The position numbers were made by a program, and so were the translations under genes. Shown one piece after another: positions 18,401-26,415 of a stretch of 64,000 nucleotides of DNA (positions within the stretch are counted from its first letter, which is position 1; every line of letters begins with the position of its first letter). The stretch covers positions 2,034,245 through 2,098,244 of the forward strand of contig NZ_JAOCQF010000001.1 of assembly GCF_025380365.1 (NCBI RefSeq), written 5' to 3'. Source of the DNA: Albidovulum sediminis. Lineage in GTDB: Bacteria > Pseudomonadota > Alphaproteobacteria > Rhodobacterales > Rhodobacteraceae. The notes beneath the pieces are model-generated. The model was not told where the DNA came from and searched no databases. It saw only the letters and a list, made by a program, of their open reading frames with translations.

Positions 18401-19694
18401 ATTTGCCGGCTGGGGCCGTGCACTGAGCGCGCGGAGCGACGTCGCACGCCCCGAGCGGCGCCGCACGCTGGATGAGATTCTGGCCGATGGCCTCGTTCCC
18501 GCGATGGGGATGCGGCGCAGCTATGGCGACGCGGCACTCAATGCGGGCGGCCGCGCCGTCGACATGACCCGGCTCGACCGGCTGATCGCCTTCGATCCCG
18601 CGACCGGGGAGCTAGAGGCGGAGGCCGGGGTGCAGGTCGGCCAGCTGGCCGCAATCTTCGCGCCGCGCGGCTGGCTGCCGCCGGTCATGCCCGGCACCGG
18701 CTTCGCGACGCTGGGCGGCTGCATCGCGCAGGACGTCCACGGCAAGAACCACCACCACGCCGGCAGTTTCTGCCAGCACGTCACCGCGATCCGGCTCCGC
18801 ACCGCCGCGGGAGTGGTCGAGGTGACGCCCGAGGGCACGCCGGACCTGTTCCGCGCGACCGCCGGCGGGCTTGGCCAGACCGGCGTGATCCTGTCGGCGA
18901 CGCTGCGGCTGATGCCGGCCAAGGGCGACGTGATGATCGTCACCGAACGGCGGATCGACGACTGGGACGAGCACATCGCCATGCTCGACGCCTCGCGCGC
19001 GACCTACACAGTGGGCTGGATCGACGCGACGGCGACCGGCGCGGCGCTGGGCCGCGGGATACTCGAGGAAGGGGAGACCGGATCGGGTCTTGTGCCAAAG
19101 CGCGCAAACTCCCGCAAAGTGCCCTTCGATGCGCCGCGCTTCGCGCTTTCGGCGCCGGTGGTGCGGGCCTTCAACCAGCTTTACTGGCGCCGCGTGCCGG
19201 AATCCGGGCGCACCGTCGTCAAGCCCATCGGCGATTTCTTCTTTCCGCTCGACAAGATCCACGACTGGAACCGGCTTTACGGCAAGGCCGGCTTCCACCA
19301 GTTCCAGTGCGTCGTACCGCTTGCCGCGGCCGCGGACCTGCGCGCGATGCTGGAGGCGATCGCGGGCTCGGGCCTCGCCTCGCCGCTTGCCGTGCTCAAG
19401 CGCATGGGGCCGGGCCGGGCGGGATACCTGTCGTTCCCGATGGAGGGCTACACGCTGGCCGTCGACTTCCCCAACCGGGCCGGCGCGCGCGAACTGATCG
19501 CGCGCCTGATCGAGCGGACACGAGGCGCAGGCGGGCGGGTCTATTTCGCCAAGGACAGCCTGGCGCGGGCCGCGGACGTTCCGGCGATGTATCCCGAGCT
19601 TGACGCCTGGCAGGCCGTCGCCGCCAAGGCGGATCCGGATCGCGCGCTGTGCACCGACATCGTCCGGCGGCTGAAACTCAGGGGGGCGGCATGA
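18381..19694 (+). CDS. DprE1-like FAD-dependent polyprenylphosphoryl-ribose 2'-oxidase
   Basis: 437 aa vanillyl-alcohol-oxidase-fold flavoprotein. The FAD domain holds MRRSYGDAALN, then PGTGFATLGGCIAQDVHGKNH, closely resembling the HGKNH segment of mycobacterial DprE1. The C-terminal half has the substrate-domain signature SGLASPLAVLKRMGPG and YTLAVDFPN. DprE1 oxidises the 2'-OH of decaprenylphosphoryl ribose; DprE2 then reduces the ketone to arabinose. A DprE2-like gene overlaps its stop (ATGA). Sugar lactone oxidase is the alternative, but the neighbours favour DprE1. Confidence 0.82.
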   Translation: MRWKTAEFAGWGRALSARSDVARPERRRTLDEILADGLVPAMGMRRSYGDAALNAGGRAVDMTRLDRLIAFDPATGELEAEAGVQVGQLAAIFAPRGWLPPVMPGTGFATLGGCIAQDVHGKNHHHAGSFCQHVTAIRLRTAAGVVEVTPEGTPDLFRATAGGLGQTGVILSATLRLMPAKGDVMIVTERRIDDWDEHIAMLDASRATYTVGWIDATATGAALGRGILEEGETGSGLVPKRANSRKVPFDAPRFALSAPVVRAFNQLYWRRVPESGRTVVKPIGDFFFPLDKIHDWNRLYGKAGFHQFQCVVPLAAAADLRAMLEAIAGSGLASPLAVLKRMGPGRAGYLSFPMEGYTLAVDFPNRAGARELIARLIERTRGAGGRVYFAKDSLARAADVPAMYPELDAWQAVAAKADPDRALCTDIVRRLKLRGAA

Positions 19695-20428
19695 ACCGGA
19701 CCTGGATCGTTCTTGGCGCCACCTCGGCGATGGCGTGCGCCTTCGCGCGGCAAGTCGCCTCCGATGGCGCGGCGGTGCTGCTCGCCGGGCGCGACGGCGA
19801 GGACCTGGCGGCCCTGGCGGCCGACTGCGCCCTGCGCGGCGCGCGGCTGGCGGAACCCGTCGCCTTCGACGCGCGCGATCCCGCGGGCTTCGCGGCCCTC
19901 ATCGAGCGCGCGCGGGCCGAGGACGGGGAGATCAACGCCGCCGTCTTCGTCGGATCGATGCCCGCGCAGGGCGCCATCGACGCCGACCCCGCGCTGATCG
20001 ACGGCACGGTGACCGACAGTTTCACCGGCCCCGCGCGGTTCCTGCACCTTCTCGCCCCGGTGATCGAGGAGCGCGGCATGGGCACCGTCGTCGGTGTCGG
20101 ATCGGTCGCGGGCGACCGCGGACGGCTCGGCAACTATGTCTATGGCGCGGCGAAGGCGGGGTTCCACACCTATCTGTCGGGCCTCAGGAACCGGCTGACG
20201 CGCGCGGGCGGGCATGTGGTGACGGTCAAGCCCGGCTTCGTCGATACCGCAATGACCTGGGGCCTGCCCGGCATGTTCCTTGTCGCCTCGCCGGAAAAGG
20301 TGGCCGCCGACATCCTGAAGGCCGTGCGCCGTCGGCGCAACGTGATCTACACGCCCGCCTTCTGGGCGCTGATCATGCTGATCATCCGCCACATTCCCGA
20401 GCCCATCTTCAAGAAGATGAAGATCTGA
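19691..20428 (+). CDS. DprE2-like short-chain dehydrogenase
   Basis: 245 aa SDR. The N-terminal LGATSAMACAFARQVASDG is a TGxxxGxG variant, and the catalytic YVYGAAKAG (Tyr and Lys) follows GVGSVAGDRG near residue 145. Unusually for a cytosolic SDR, it ends in a hydrophobic ALIMLIIRHIPEPIFKKMK tail, as DprE2 proteins do, suggesting membrane attachment. It should reduce the 2'-keto intermediate made by the preceding oxidase. It overlaps that gene by four bases and converges on the UbiA gene 3 bp away. Confidence 0.83.
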   Translation: MNRTWIVLGATSAMACAFARQVASDGAAVLLAGRDGEDLAALAADCALRGARLAEPVAFDARDPAGFAALIERARAEDGEINAAVFVGSMPAQGAIDADPALIDGTVTDSFTGPARFLHLLAPVIEERGMGTVVGVGSVAGDRGRLGNYVYGAAKAGFHTYLSGLRNRLTRAGGHVVTVKPGFVDTAMTWGLPGMFLVASPEKVAADILKAVRRRRNVIYTPAFWALIMLIIRHIPEPIFKKMKI

Positions 20429-20431
20429 GGC

Positions 20432-21862
20432 TTAACCGAACCACTGTTGCCACAGGCCGGCCGCCCAGAACATCAGGCTGAGGATCAGCATCAGCAGACC
20501 CAGCCCCACCGGATCGCGCAGGGCAAAGACGATGGGGTCGTAGTCCTGGCGCCCGTGCCAGGCCAGGTTGACCATCCGGACCATCCAGATCGCCATCGGC
20601 ACCATGGCCGCCCACAGAAGCCATGTGGTGGGATAGAGCGTGGTCCCCTGATCGGACACCGAGTAGAGCAGGAAGATGACAAGCGCGCCAACGACACCGA
20701 TGCCCGCGACGTTGCGCAGGTCGGCCAGGTCAGCGCGGCCGTATCCCCGCCCGGGCAGGGTCTCGTTACCGGTCGCCCGGGACAGTTCGGTGATCCGCTT
20801 CACGCAGCCGAGCGTGAAGAAGATCGGGAAAACGAAGATCAGCATGTAGATGGAGACCTCCACCGCCGCGGCGGAGGCGCCCGCCACGACGCGGATCGTA
20901 TACAGCGCTGCCAGCATGGTGACATCGACCCATCGCGTCCGCTTCAGCCTGAGCGAATAAGCCAGCGACAGCGCCATGTAGAGCAGCGTCACCAGAAGGA
21001 ACCCGGGCGAGAGGAGAACCGCGATCAGCAGGGCCGCGGCGCCAAGCCCGACCATCGCCGCCATGCCCACGCCGATCGGCACCGCGCCCGAGGCGAAGGC
21101 CCGGCGGCACTTCGTCGGATGCAGGCGGTCGGCCTCCAGGTCCAGAAGATCGTTGGCGATATAGATGGTCGATGCCGCCAGCGAAAACGCGGCCATCCCC
21201 CAGAGGATGGGAACAAGCGTGTCCAGCCCGAAGCGGTGCGAGGCCAGCATGGGCAGCAGCAGAAGGACGTTCTTCACCCACTGATGCGGCCGCATCGCAC
21301 GCAGGAGCGCGCGGAAGGTCCAGCCGCCCGGAAGTTCGACGACGTTGTGCCCGTTGGCCGCCAACGCGCGGGCCGAGGGGACGTGGCCCACGACAAGCGC
21401 GTTTTCGGCCTTTTCCCAGACCGGAATATCCACCGCACCGTTTCCGGCATAGTCGAAGCCGCCTTCGCCGTAGGCATCGACCAGCGCCTTCGCCTTCGCG
21501 GGGCCCTTGAGGTTGGTCACGCCATCCGATGCGAAGACCCGCTCCGAAAAGCCGTAGTCCGCGGCCAGCCGGGCGACCAGACTGCGGTCGCCGGCCGAGG
21601 CCAGAACGACCTCGCGCCCGGCAAGGCGGCTTTGCAGCGCCAACTCGGCCACCTCGGCGTTCACCGGCAGCAGGTCGGTGCGCAAGGGCGCGATCTGCAC
21701 CAGCTCGGCCTTGAGTGCGGCCGGATCGCGCAGATGGCGCAGGGTCGCCAGCAACGTGCGCAGCGGCGCGGTGCCCATGCCCGCCCAGAAATTCTCATGC
21801 AGCATGTCGGTGCGCAGGAACGTGCCATCCACGTCCAGAACCAGCGGCTTTTCGATGGTCAT
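20432..21862 (-). CDS. HAD phosphatase-UbiA fusion, polyprenyl-phosphate phosphoribosyltransferase-like
   Basis: 476 aa from ATG 21862 (MTIEKPLVLDVDGTF); the longer start adds an unconserved tail. Residues 1-175 are a HAD domain with nucleophile motif DVDGT at 10-14. Residues about 190-476 are a UbiA domain with about nine helices, MRPHQWVKN at 190-198 and NDLLDLEADRLHPTK at 237-251, which closely matches the NDxxDxxxDxxHPTK motif of mycobacterial Rv3806c, the PRPP-using 5-phosphoribosyltransferase. The HAD part could remove the 5-phosphate afterwards. It converges on the DprE2-like gene and is not in its operon. Confidence 0.82.
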   Translation of the reverse strand: MTIEKPLVLDVDGTFLRTDMLHENFWAGMGTAPLRTLLATLRHLRDPAALKAELVQIAPLRTDLLPVNAEVAELALQSRLAGREVVLASAGDRSLVARLAADYGFSERVFASDGVTNLKGPAKAKALVDAYGEGGFDYAGNGAVDIPVWEKAENALVVGHVPSARALAANGHNVVELPGGWTFRALLRAMRPHQWVKNVLLLLPMLASHRFGLDTLVPILWGMAAFSLAASTIYIANDLLDLEADRLHPTKCRRAFASGAVPIGVGMAAMVGLGAAALLIAVLLSPGFLLVTLLYMALSLAYSLRLKRTRWVDVTMLAALYTIRVVAGASAAAVEVSIYMLIFVFPIFFTLGCVKRITELSRATGNETLPGRGYGRADLADLRNVAGIGVVGALVIFLLYSVSDQGTTLYPTTWLLWAAMVPMAIWMVRMVNLAWHGRQDYDPIVFALRDPVGLGLLMLILSLMFWAAGLWQQWFG

Positions 21863-21869
21863 TCCGTCC

Positions 21870-22736
21870 TCATCCGTTCGCGGCGAACACGCAGCCGTCG
21901 GAGACCAGCTCCGGCGGTGTGACGCAAAGACCGCGCGCCACCATCCAGGCGGCAAGGACCTTGGGCACGTAGTTGCGCGTCTCGGCGTAGGGCGGCACGC
22001 CGCCCGCGCCCTTCACCGCGTTCTCACCCGCGTTGTATGCGGCCAGCACCATCAGGGGATCGCCCCCGAACTCTCCCATCAGCCAGTCGAGATAGGCCAC
22101 GCCGCCGCGGATGTTGTCGGACGGGTCCATCCTGTCGACAACACCGAACCGCTCGGCCGTCGCAGGGATCAGCTGCATCAGCCCCGCCGCCCCCGCGTGC
22201 GAGACGGCATCGGTGCGGCCTGCGCTTTCGACCGAGATGACAGCAAGGGCCAGCGCCGGCGACACCTGCGTGCCGATGGTTGCGCGCATGATCTCGCGCC
22301 CGTGCAGAAGCGCGATGTCCTGGAGCGATTGCAGCCGCGGCGCACCCACCTGCGCGCCGTCCGGCCCCTGCGTCAACGCCAGCAGCGCCTGCGAAAAACG
22401 ACCGGGGGAATCGGCGATCGCGGGGGAAACCAGTGTCCAGTACCACCCATAGTCGCCGCCGCCACCGCCGGAGGGAGGCACCGGCAGCAGGCCGGGAGCG
22501 GCCGCACCGCGGGGAATCGGGTTTTCAGGCGGGGGCAGAACGCCGGCCAGACGGCGGGATTGTTCGGCCGGATCGATCTGCACGGTGATTCTCTTCCGGG
22601 TTGAGGTTCCCGGCGCGCCGATTCGCTTGAAGGTGAACTGTTCGTAGCCGGAGGGCACGCCTTGCGCCGCATCCTGTGCCGCAGCGCCAGCGCATGACAG
22701 CACAACTGCAAGTCCCGAAAGGACAATCCGCTTCAT
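21870..22736 (-). CDS. Lytic transglycosylase (SLT domain), exported
   Basis: 288 aa from ATG 22736 (MKRIVLSGLAVVLSCAG), which gives a clean signal peptide; the 22 residues upstream look untranslated. A Pro/Gly-rich linker spans residues about 65-95. The SLT domain has catalytic Glu170 in ISVESAGRTDAVSHAGAAGLMQLI-type context and the AYNAGENAV motif near residue 240. It cleaves peptidoglycan glycan strands to 1,6-anhydro ends. It ends 8 bp before the UbiA start on the same strand, so the two may be co-transcribed. Confidence 0.9.
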   Translation of the reverse strand: MKRIVLSGLAVVLSCAGAAAQDAAQGVPSGYEQFTFKRIGAPGTSTRKRITVQIDPAEQSRRLAGVLPPPENPIPRGAAAPGLLPVPPSGGGGGDYGWYWTLVSPAIADSPGRFSQALLALTQGPDGAQVGAPRLQSLQDIALLHGREIMRATIGTQVSPALALAVISVESAGRTDAVSHAGAAGLMQLIPATAERFGVVDRMDPSDNIRGGVAYLDWLMGEFGGDPLMVLAAYNAGENAVKGAGGVPPYAETRNYVPKVLAAWMVARGLCVTPPELVSDGCVFAANG

Positions 22737-23076
22737 CTGACCCGATCCGCCCGCTTGGCTTTTTCGGTGAATGTCCCAGAATCCGGCTGATTTTGCCAGC
22801 ATTGAGATGCCGCAGCCCCGCAGATGCCCGTGCCGGCAAGCCTTTCGGCAACAGAACTCGTGTCAGTTTGCGGAAGGAATCGCGACAAACCGGATGACGA
22901 AAGTCGGATTACCACACGAATTCCCCTCAATGAGCGTGAAAATGTACCGGACGGAACAAACTCTTGCCACGGTTTGGGGGCGAAATGCACTTACACCGCA
23001 GGCGATCGGGCTTCAGGCAAAGCCACCCCGTGAGAACGCAGCGGATGGTCAAGAGAGCGAAACCTGGAGAAGTGAC
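22737..23076. other. 340-bp intergenic region between transglycosylase and pilin genes
   Basis: It separates divergent genes and so should hold promoters for both. I see no coding region with family features, and no clear sigma-70 or sigma-54 pair. A good ribosome site (GGAGAAG, 23066-23072) precedes the pilin ATG. An upstream in-frame extension of the pilin (from 22771) has no pilin character and is not translated in my view. Confidence 0.5.
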
Positions 23077-23262
23077 ATGAAGCTGTTCAAACTCGCGAAG
23101 AAATTCTGGCAGTCCGAAGATGGTGCCGTGACGGTTGACTGGGTCGTTCTGACCGCCGCCGTCGTGATCCTCGGCATCCTCGCCCTCAACTTCGTCCGTT
23201 CGGGCGTCGGCGCGGCGTCGCAGGAAATCGACACCTACCTGTCGGCGATCACGATCCAGTAA
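23077..23262 (+). CDS. Flp-type pilin 1 (class III prepilin, short form)
   Basis: 61 aa. A basic leader (KLFKLAKKFWQSEDG) ends in Gly16, the prepilin-peptidase site, followed by AVTVDWVVLTAAVVILG, one hydrophobic helix, and a short C-terminus ending YLSAITIQ. This is the architecture of Flp/Fap pilins of Tad systems, but the usual Glu5-Tyr6 pair of the mature pilin is Asp5-Trp6 here. It has its own terminator and a paralogue 260 bp downstream. It is the probable major subunit of the Tad locus 1 fibre. Confidence 0.85.
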   Translation: MKLFKLAKKFWQSEDGAVTVDWVVLTAAVVILGILALNFVRSGVGAASQEIDTYLSAITIQ

Positions 23263-23289
23263 CCCGGATCGTCGCAAGACGGATTTTGG

Positions 23290-23322
23290 AACCGCGCCCG
23301 AAAAGGCGCGGTTTCTTCTTTG
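23290..23322 (+). terminator. Intrinsic terminator after pilin 1
   Basis: AACCGCGCC and GGCGCGGTT form a 9-bp stem with a CGAAAA loop, followed by TCTTCTTTG. It would make pilin 1 a monocistronic, separately regulated transcript. Confidence 0.88.
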
Positions 23323-23524
23323 CCGCGATACTGATTTTCTAGCTGCATTCCGGACGGCCTGGCCTGCGCAATCATATGGCGAATTTTGGCAGAATTTTCA
23401 CGCAAGGGTCGCAGTTCTTCCAAAGACCCGCCTCAGAATTGCCATCCTTGTAAAGGCTAATCGGGAAAGCTGCGCTGGCGCGGTATGATCGGCCGGTACT
23501 TTTAGGTGCGTGGGAGTCATAGGG

Positions 23525-23710
23525 ATGATGATGCTCAAGAAGTTCAGGAAGTTCGCGGCAGCCGACGCTGGCGCGGTGACGGTTGACTGGGTCGTGCTGA
23601 CCGCGCTGGTCGTGGTGCTGGGCATATGGGCGCTCTCGCTCTATACGCGCGGCACATTGAAGGCGGCGGACGAGGTCGATCTCTACCTTTCGGCCATCAC
23701 CATCCAGTAA
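23525..23710 (+). CDS. Flp-type pilin 2
   Basis: 61 aa from ATG 23525, chosen because GGGAG (23512-23516) sits 8 nt upstream and because the length then equals pilin 1; the ATG at 23510 adds five residues. The leader ends AAADAG, cleavage is before AVTVDWVVLTALVVVLG, and the C-terminus YLSAITIQ is identical to pilin 1. The Asp5-Trp6 pair is again present. Leaders and middle parts differ from pilin 1, so this is not a recent duplication. It may be a second or alternative pilus subunit. Confidence 0.83.
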   Translation: MMMLKKFRKFAAADAGAVTVDWVVLTALVVVLGIWALSLYTRGTLKAADEVDLYLSAITIQ

Positions 23711-23728
23711 TCGTGCCCCTCGCAACGC

Positions 23729-23765
23729 AGGCCCGGACGGAACCGACCCGTCCGGGCCTTGCCAT
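23729..23765 (+). terminator. Terminator-like hairpin after pilin 2
   Basis: AGGCCCGGACGG and CCGTCCGGGCCT form a 12-bp perfect stem around a 7-nt loop, followed by TGCCATTT. The T-run is short but the stem is strong. It separates the pilin from cpaB. Confidence 0.75.
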
Positions 23766-23922
23766 TTAAGGCGTCCCGGCGTTTCCAAACTGGAAAAATT
23801 CCACGGCTCCGACAGCGCCGCACCACGATTTTGCCCGAATTCCTTTCAATATTCCCCCGGAAGCTGCCGACGGCGTCCGGCCCCGGATCTGCGGCGCAGC
23901 ACATACGAGGAAAGGAATAGTC

Positions 23923-24801
23923 ATGCGGTTGGTATTCGGCCTGGTTTTGATCGTCGGGCTCGGCCTGGCGGGGTTCGCCGTCTACATGGCGCAGGGTCTG
24001 ATCGAGAAGAACCAGCGCGAAAGGGATCTGCTTCTGGCTGCGCAGGCCAAGGCGACGAAGCTTGTGGACGTCGTCGTTGTGACGCGCAACCTGGCCTATG
24101 GCGAGCGCTTCACATCCGCCGATCTGGGCACCGTCAAATGGGAAGAGGGCAAGGTACCCGCGGGCGCCTTCTCCGTCATCACCGCGCCGGTTGCCGAGGT
24201 CGCCGAGAAGAAGCCGGTCTTCGCCGACAACGAAACCCGTCCGCGCGCCGTGCTGCGCAGCTATGAACCCTTCGAGCCGCTGCTGGCCTCGAAGATCACC
24301 GAGCCGGGCATCGACGCGGGCATCATGTCCAGCCTGACGGCGGGGATGAGCGCCTTTTCGATCAACGTCGATGTCTCGACCGCCGTCGCGGGCTTCCTGC
24401 GCCCGGGCAACGTCGTGGACATCTACTGGACCGGCCGCGTGGGCGACAGCGAGACGACCAAGCTGATCGACAGCGGGGTGCGGCTGATCGCGATCAACCA
24501 GAGCTCCGACGCCGACCGCACCGAGGAAACGATCATCGCCCGCACGGTGACGATCGAGGGCAGCCGCCAGCGCGTCGCCTCGCTCGCCCTGGCCCAGCAG
24601 ACGGGCAAGCTTTCGCTGTCGCTCGTCGGCGGGGACGGCACGGCAGCCGCGGTCGCCGAGGCGCCGGTCGAGATCAACCGCGATACGCTCCTCGGGATCG
24701 AGAGACAGGAAGTGGTGCAGGTCGAGGAAGAGAAAGTCTGCAAGATCCGCACCAACAAGGGCGGCGAGATCGTCGAGACGGTCATCCCCTGCACCAATTG
24801 A
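23923..24801 (+). CDS. cpaB: Flp pilus assembly protein CpaB
   Basis: 292 aa. An N-terminal membrane anchor or signal (LVFGLVLIVGLGLAGFAVYM) is followed by an SAF domain (VDVVVVTRNLAYGERFTSADLG, about residues 47-68) and an RcpC/CpaB domain with AFSINVDVSTAVAGFLRPGN near residue 145. CpaB supports the outer-membrane secretin of Tad systems in the periplasm. A two-Cys C-terminus (EKVCKIRTNKG and VIPCTN) may form a disulphide. ATG follows AGGAAAGG. It is 212 bp after pilin 2 and 209 bp before cpaC. Confidence 0.93.
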   Translation: MRLVFGLVLIVGLGLAGFAVYMAQGLIEKNQRERDLLLAAQAKATKLVDVVVVTRNLAYGERFTSADLGTVKWEEGKVPAGAFSVITAPVAEVAEKKPVFADNETRPRAVLRSYEPFEPLLASKITEPGIDAGIMSSLTAGMSAFSINVDVSTAVAGFLRPGNVVDIYWTGRVGDSETTKLIDSGVRLIAINQSSDADRTEETIIARTVTIEGSRQRVASLALAQQTGKLSLSLVGGDGTAAAVAEAPVEINRDTLLGIERQEVVQVEEEKVCKIRTNKGGEIVETVIPCTN

Positions 24802-24818
24802 CGACGGCAGGGGGCGCC

Positions 24819-24854
24819 GGACCGTTGGCCACAAGATCGGGTGGCCAACGGTCC
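24819..24854 (+). repeat. 14-bp perfect inverted repeat between cpaB and cpaC
   Basis: GGACCGTTGGCCAC and GTGGCCAACGGTCC flank an 8-nt loop, 18 bp after the cpaB stop. No T-run follows, so it is not a classical terminator. It could be a 3' stabiliser, a processing site or a Rho-linked stop between cpaB and the 156 bp leader of cpaC. Confidence 0.6.
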
Positions 24855-25010
24855 GCAAAGCGCTAGGGTTATAGCACTGTTGCGGTATCCCCACATAAGG
24901 AAAGCAACCCAAATCTTTGATTATTGCAAAAAATTGAGACTTCCCGCATTGTTGCGGCAATGGGCAGAAGACCCGAACCAATATGGACGCCAAAAAAGAG
25001 GCACGAGAAC

Positions 25011-26411
25011 ATGAGCGTCAAGACAGTGATCCACGCGGGGGTGGTGGGCTTCGCGCTCGCCGTGACGGTTTCCCCTGCAGCCTATTCGGAAACCCTGAAG
25101 GTTCTGGAAGGTTCCACCGCAGCTCCCCTGACGGTCCCGATGAACCGGGCCGTCGTCGTCGAGGCTGACCAGCCCTTTGCCGAGCTTTCCATCGCAAACC
25201 CCGGAATCGCCGACATCTCGACGCTTTCGGACCGCACGATCTACGTTCTCGGCAAGGCGCCGGGGCGCACGACGATGACGCTTCTGGGGCCCGAGGGGCA
25301 ACTGATCGCCAACGTCGACGTGCAGGTCTCGCTCGACGTGGCAGAGTTCAAGGAACGCCTTCAGCAGATCCTTCCGGGCGAAAAGATCGAGGTGCGCACC
25401 GCGAACGACGGCATCGTCCTGTCGGGCGTCGTGTCGTCGATCGCAAGGCTTGACCGCGCCCTTGACCTGGCCGACCGCTACGCGCCGGGCCGGGTGTCGA
25501 ACCTGATGAGCGTGGGCGGAACCCAGCAGGTCATGCTGCACGTCCGCTTCGCCGAAATGCAGCGGTCGGTCTCCAAGAGCCTGAACGGGTCGTTCGGCTT
25601 CATCGGGACCGATGTGCTCGGTGGCGCCGGCAACCTCGACTCGATCAACAGCGTGATCGGCGGAGGCGCCCCGATTACCGACCAGTTCGGCACCGTCGGC
25701 GTGCGCTTCTCGGCCGGCAGCGTCGAGATGGCGGCAACGCTCGAGGCGCTTGAGGGCAAGGGCCTGATCCGCACGCTCGCCGAACCGAACCTGACCGCCC
25801 TGTCTGGGCAAGAGGCGAAGTTCCTTGCCGGCGGCGAATACCCGATCCCGATCCGCGAGGGCGACGGCCAGGACAGCAGCGTCACCGTCGAATTCAAGCC
25901 CTTCGGCATCGAACTGGCGTTCACCCCGCGCGTGGTCGACGGCGACGTGATCAACCTGGCGCTCAACACCGCGGTTTCGGGCCTCGACTCCGACGTCAGC
26001 GTCACCGCCGGCGGCATCAGCGTGAACGCCTTCCGCCGCCGTGAGGCGGAAACCACCGTCGAGATGCATGACGGCGACAGCTTCGCGATCGCCGGCCTCC
26101 TGCAGGACGACTTCCGCGACAGCAACAACCAGGTGCCGTGGCTGGGCGACATTCCGATCCTTGGCGCGCTCTTCCGCAGCGCCGAATACCAGCGCAACCA
26201 GACCGAGCTTGTGGTGATCGTCACTGCCCACCTCGTGTCGCCGATCCGGGGCGAAGCCCTGGCGCTTCCCACCGACCGCGTGAAACCGCCTTCAGAAGCG
26301 CAGTTGTTCCTGCTGGGGCAAACTGCCGCGAACGGATCGTCCGCGACCGGTGGTGCGGCCGAGGTCGCGCGCCAGGACTTTTCCGGCGCCTACGGCTATG
26401 TGATGGAGTAA
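25011..26411 (+). CDS. cpaC: Tad secretin CpaC/RcpA
   Basis: 466 aa from ATG 25011, where a signal peptide begins (MSVKTVIHAGVVGFALAV, cleavage near AYSE); the start at 24924 adds a non-signal stretch. An N-terminal pilus-type N0 domain (APLTVPMNRAVVVEA), a BON-like region and the secretin domain are visible, with VPWLGDIPILGALFRS near residue 375 as the secretin signature. It forms the outer-membrane pore for the Flp fibre. The C-terminal 50 residues are not conserved and are Ala-rich. OmpA-type lipoprotein gene follows after 4 bp. Confidence 0.94.
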   Translation: MSVKTVIHAGVVGFALAVTVSPAAYSETLKVLEGSTAAPLTVPMNRAVVVEADQPFAELSIANPGIADISTLSDRTIYVLGKAPGRTTMTLLGPEGQLIANVDVQVSLDVAEFKERLQQILPGEKIEVRTANDGIVLSGVVSSIARLDRALDLADRYAPGRVSNLMSVGGTQQVMLHVRFAEMQRSVSKSLNGSFGFIGTDVLGGAGNLDSINSVIGGGAPITDQFGTVGVRFSAGSVEMAATLEALEGKGLIRTLAEPNLTALSGQEAKFLAGGEYPIPIREGDGQDSSVTVEFKPFGIELAFTPRVVDGDVINLALNTAVSGLDSDVSVTAGGISVNAFRRREAETTVEMHDGDSFAIAGLLQDDFRDSNNQVPWLGDIPILGALFRSAEYQRNQTELVVIVTAHLVSPIRGEALALPTDRVKPPSEAQLFLLGQTAANGSSATGGAAEVARQDFSGAYGYVME

Positions 26412-26415
26412 GACG

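Noticed and set aside
20447-21922. A 491-codon plus-strand frame opposite the HAD-UbiA gene
   Set aside because: Shadow with no motifs; the minus strand carries HAD and UbiA signatures.
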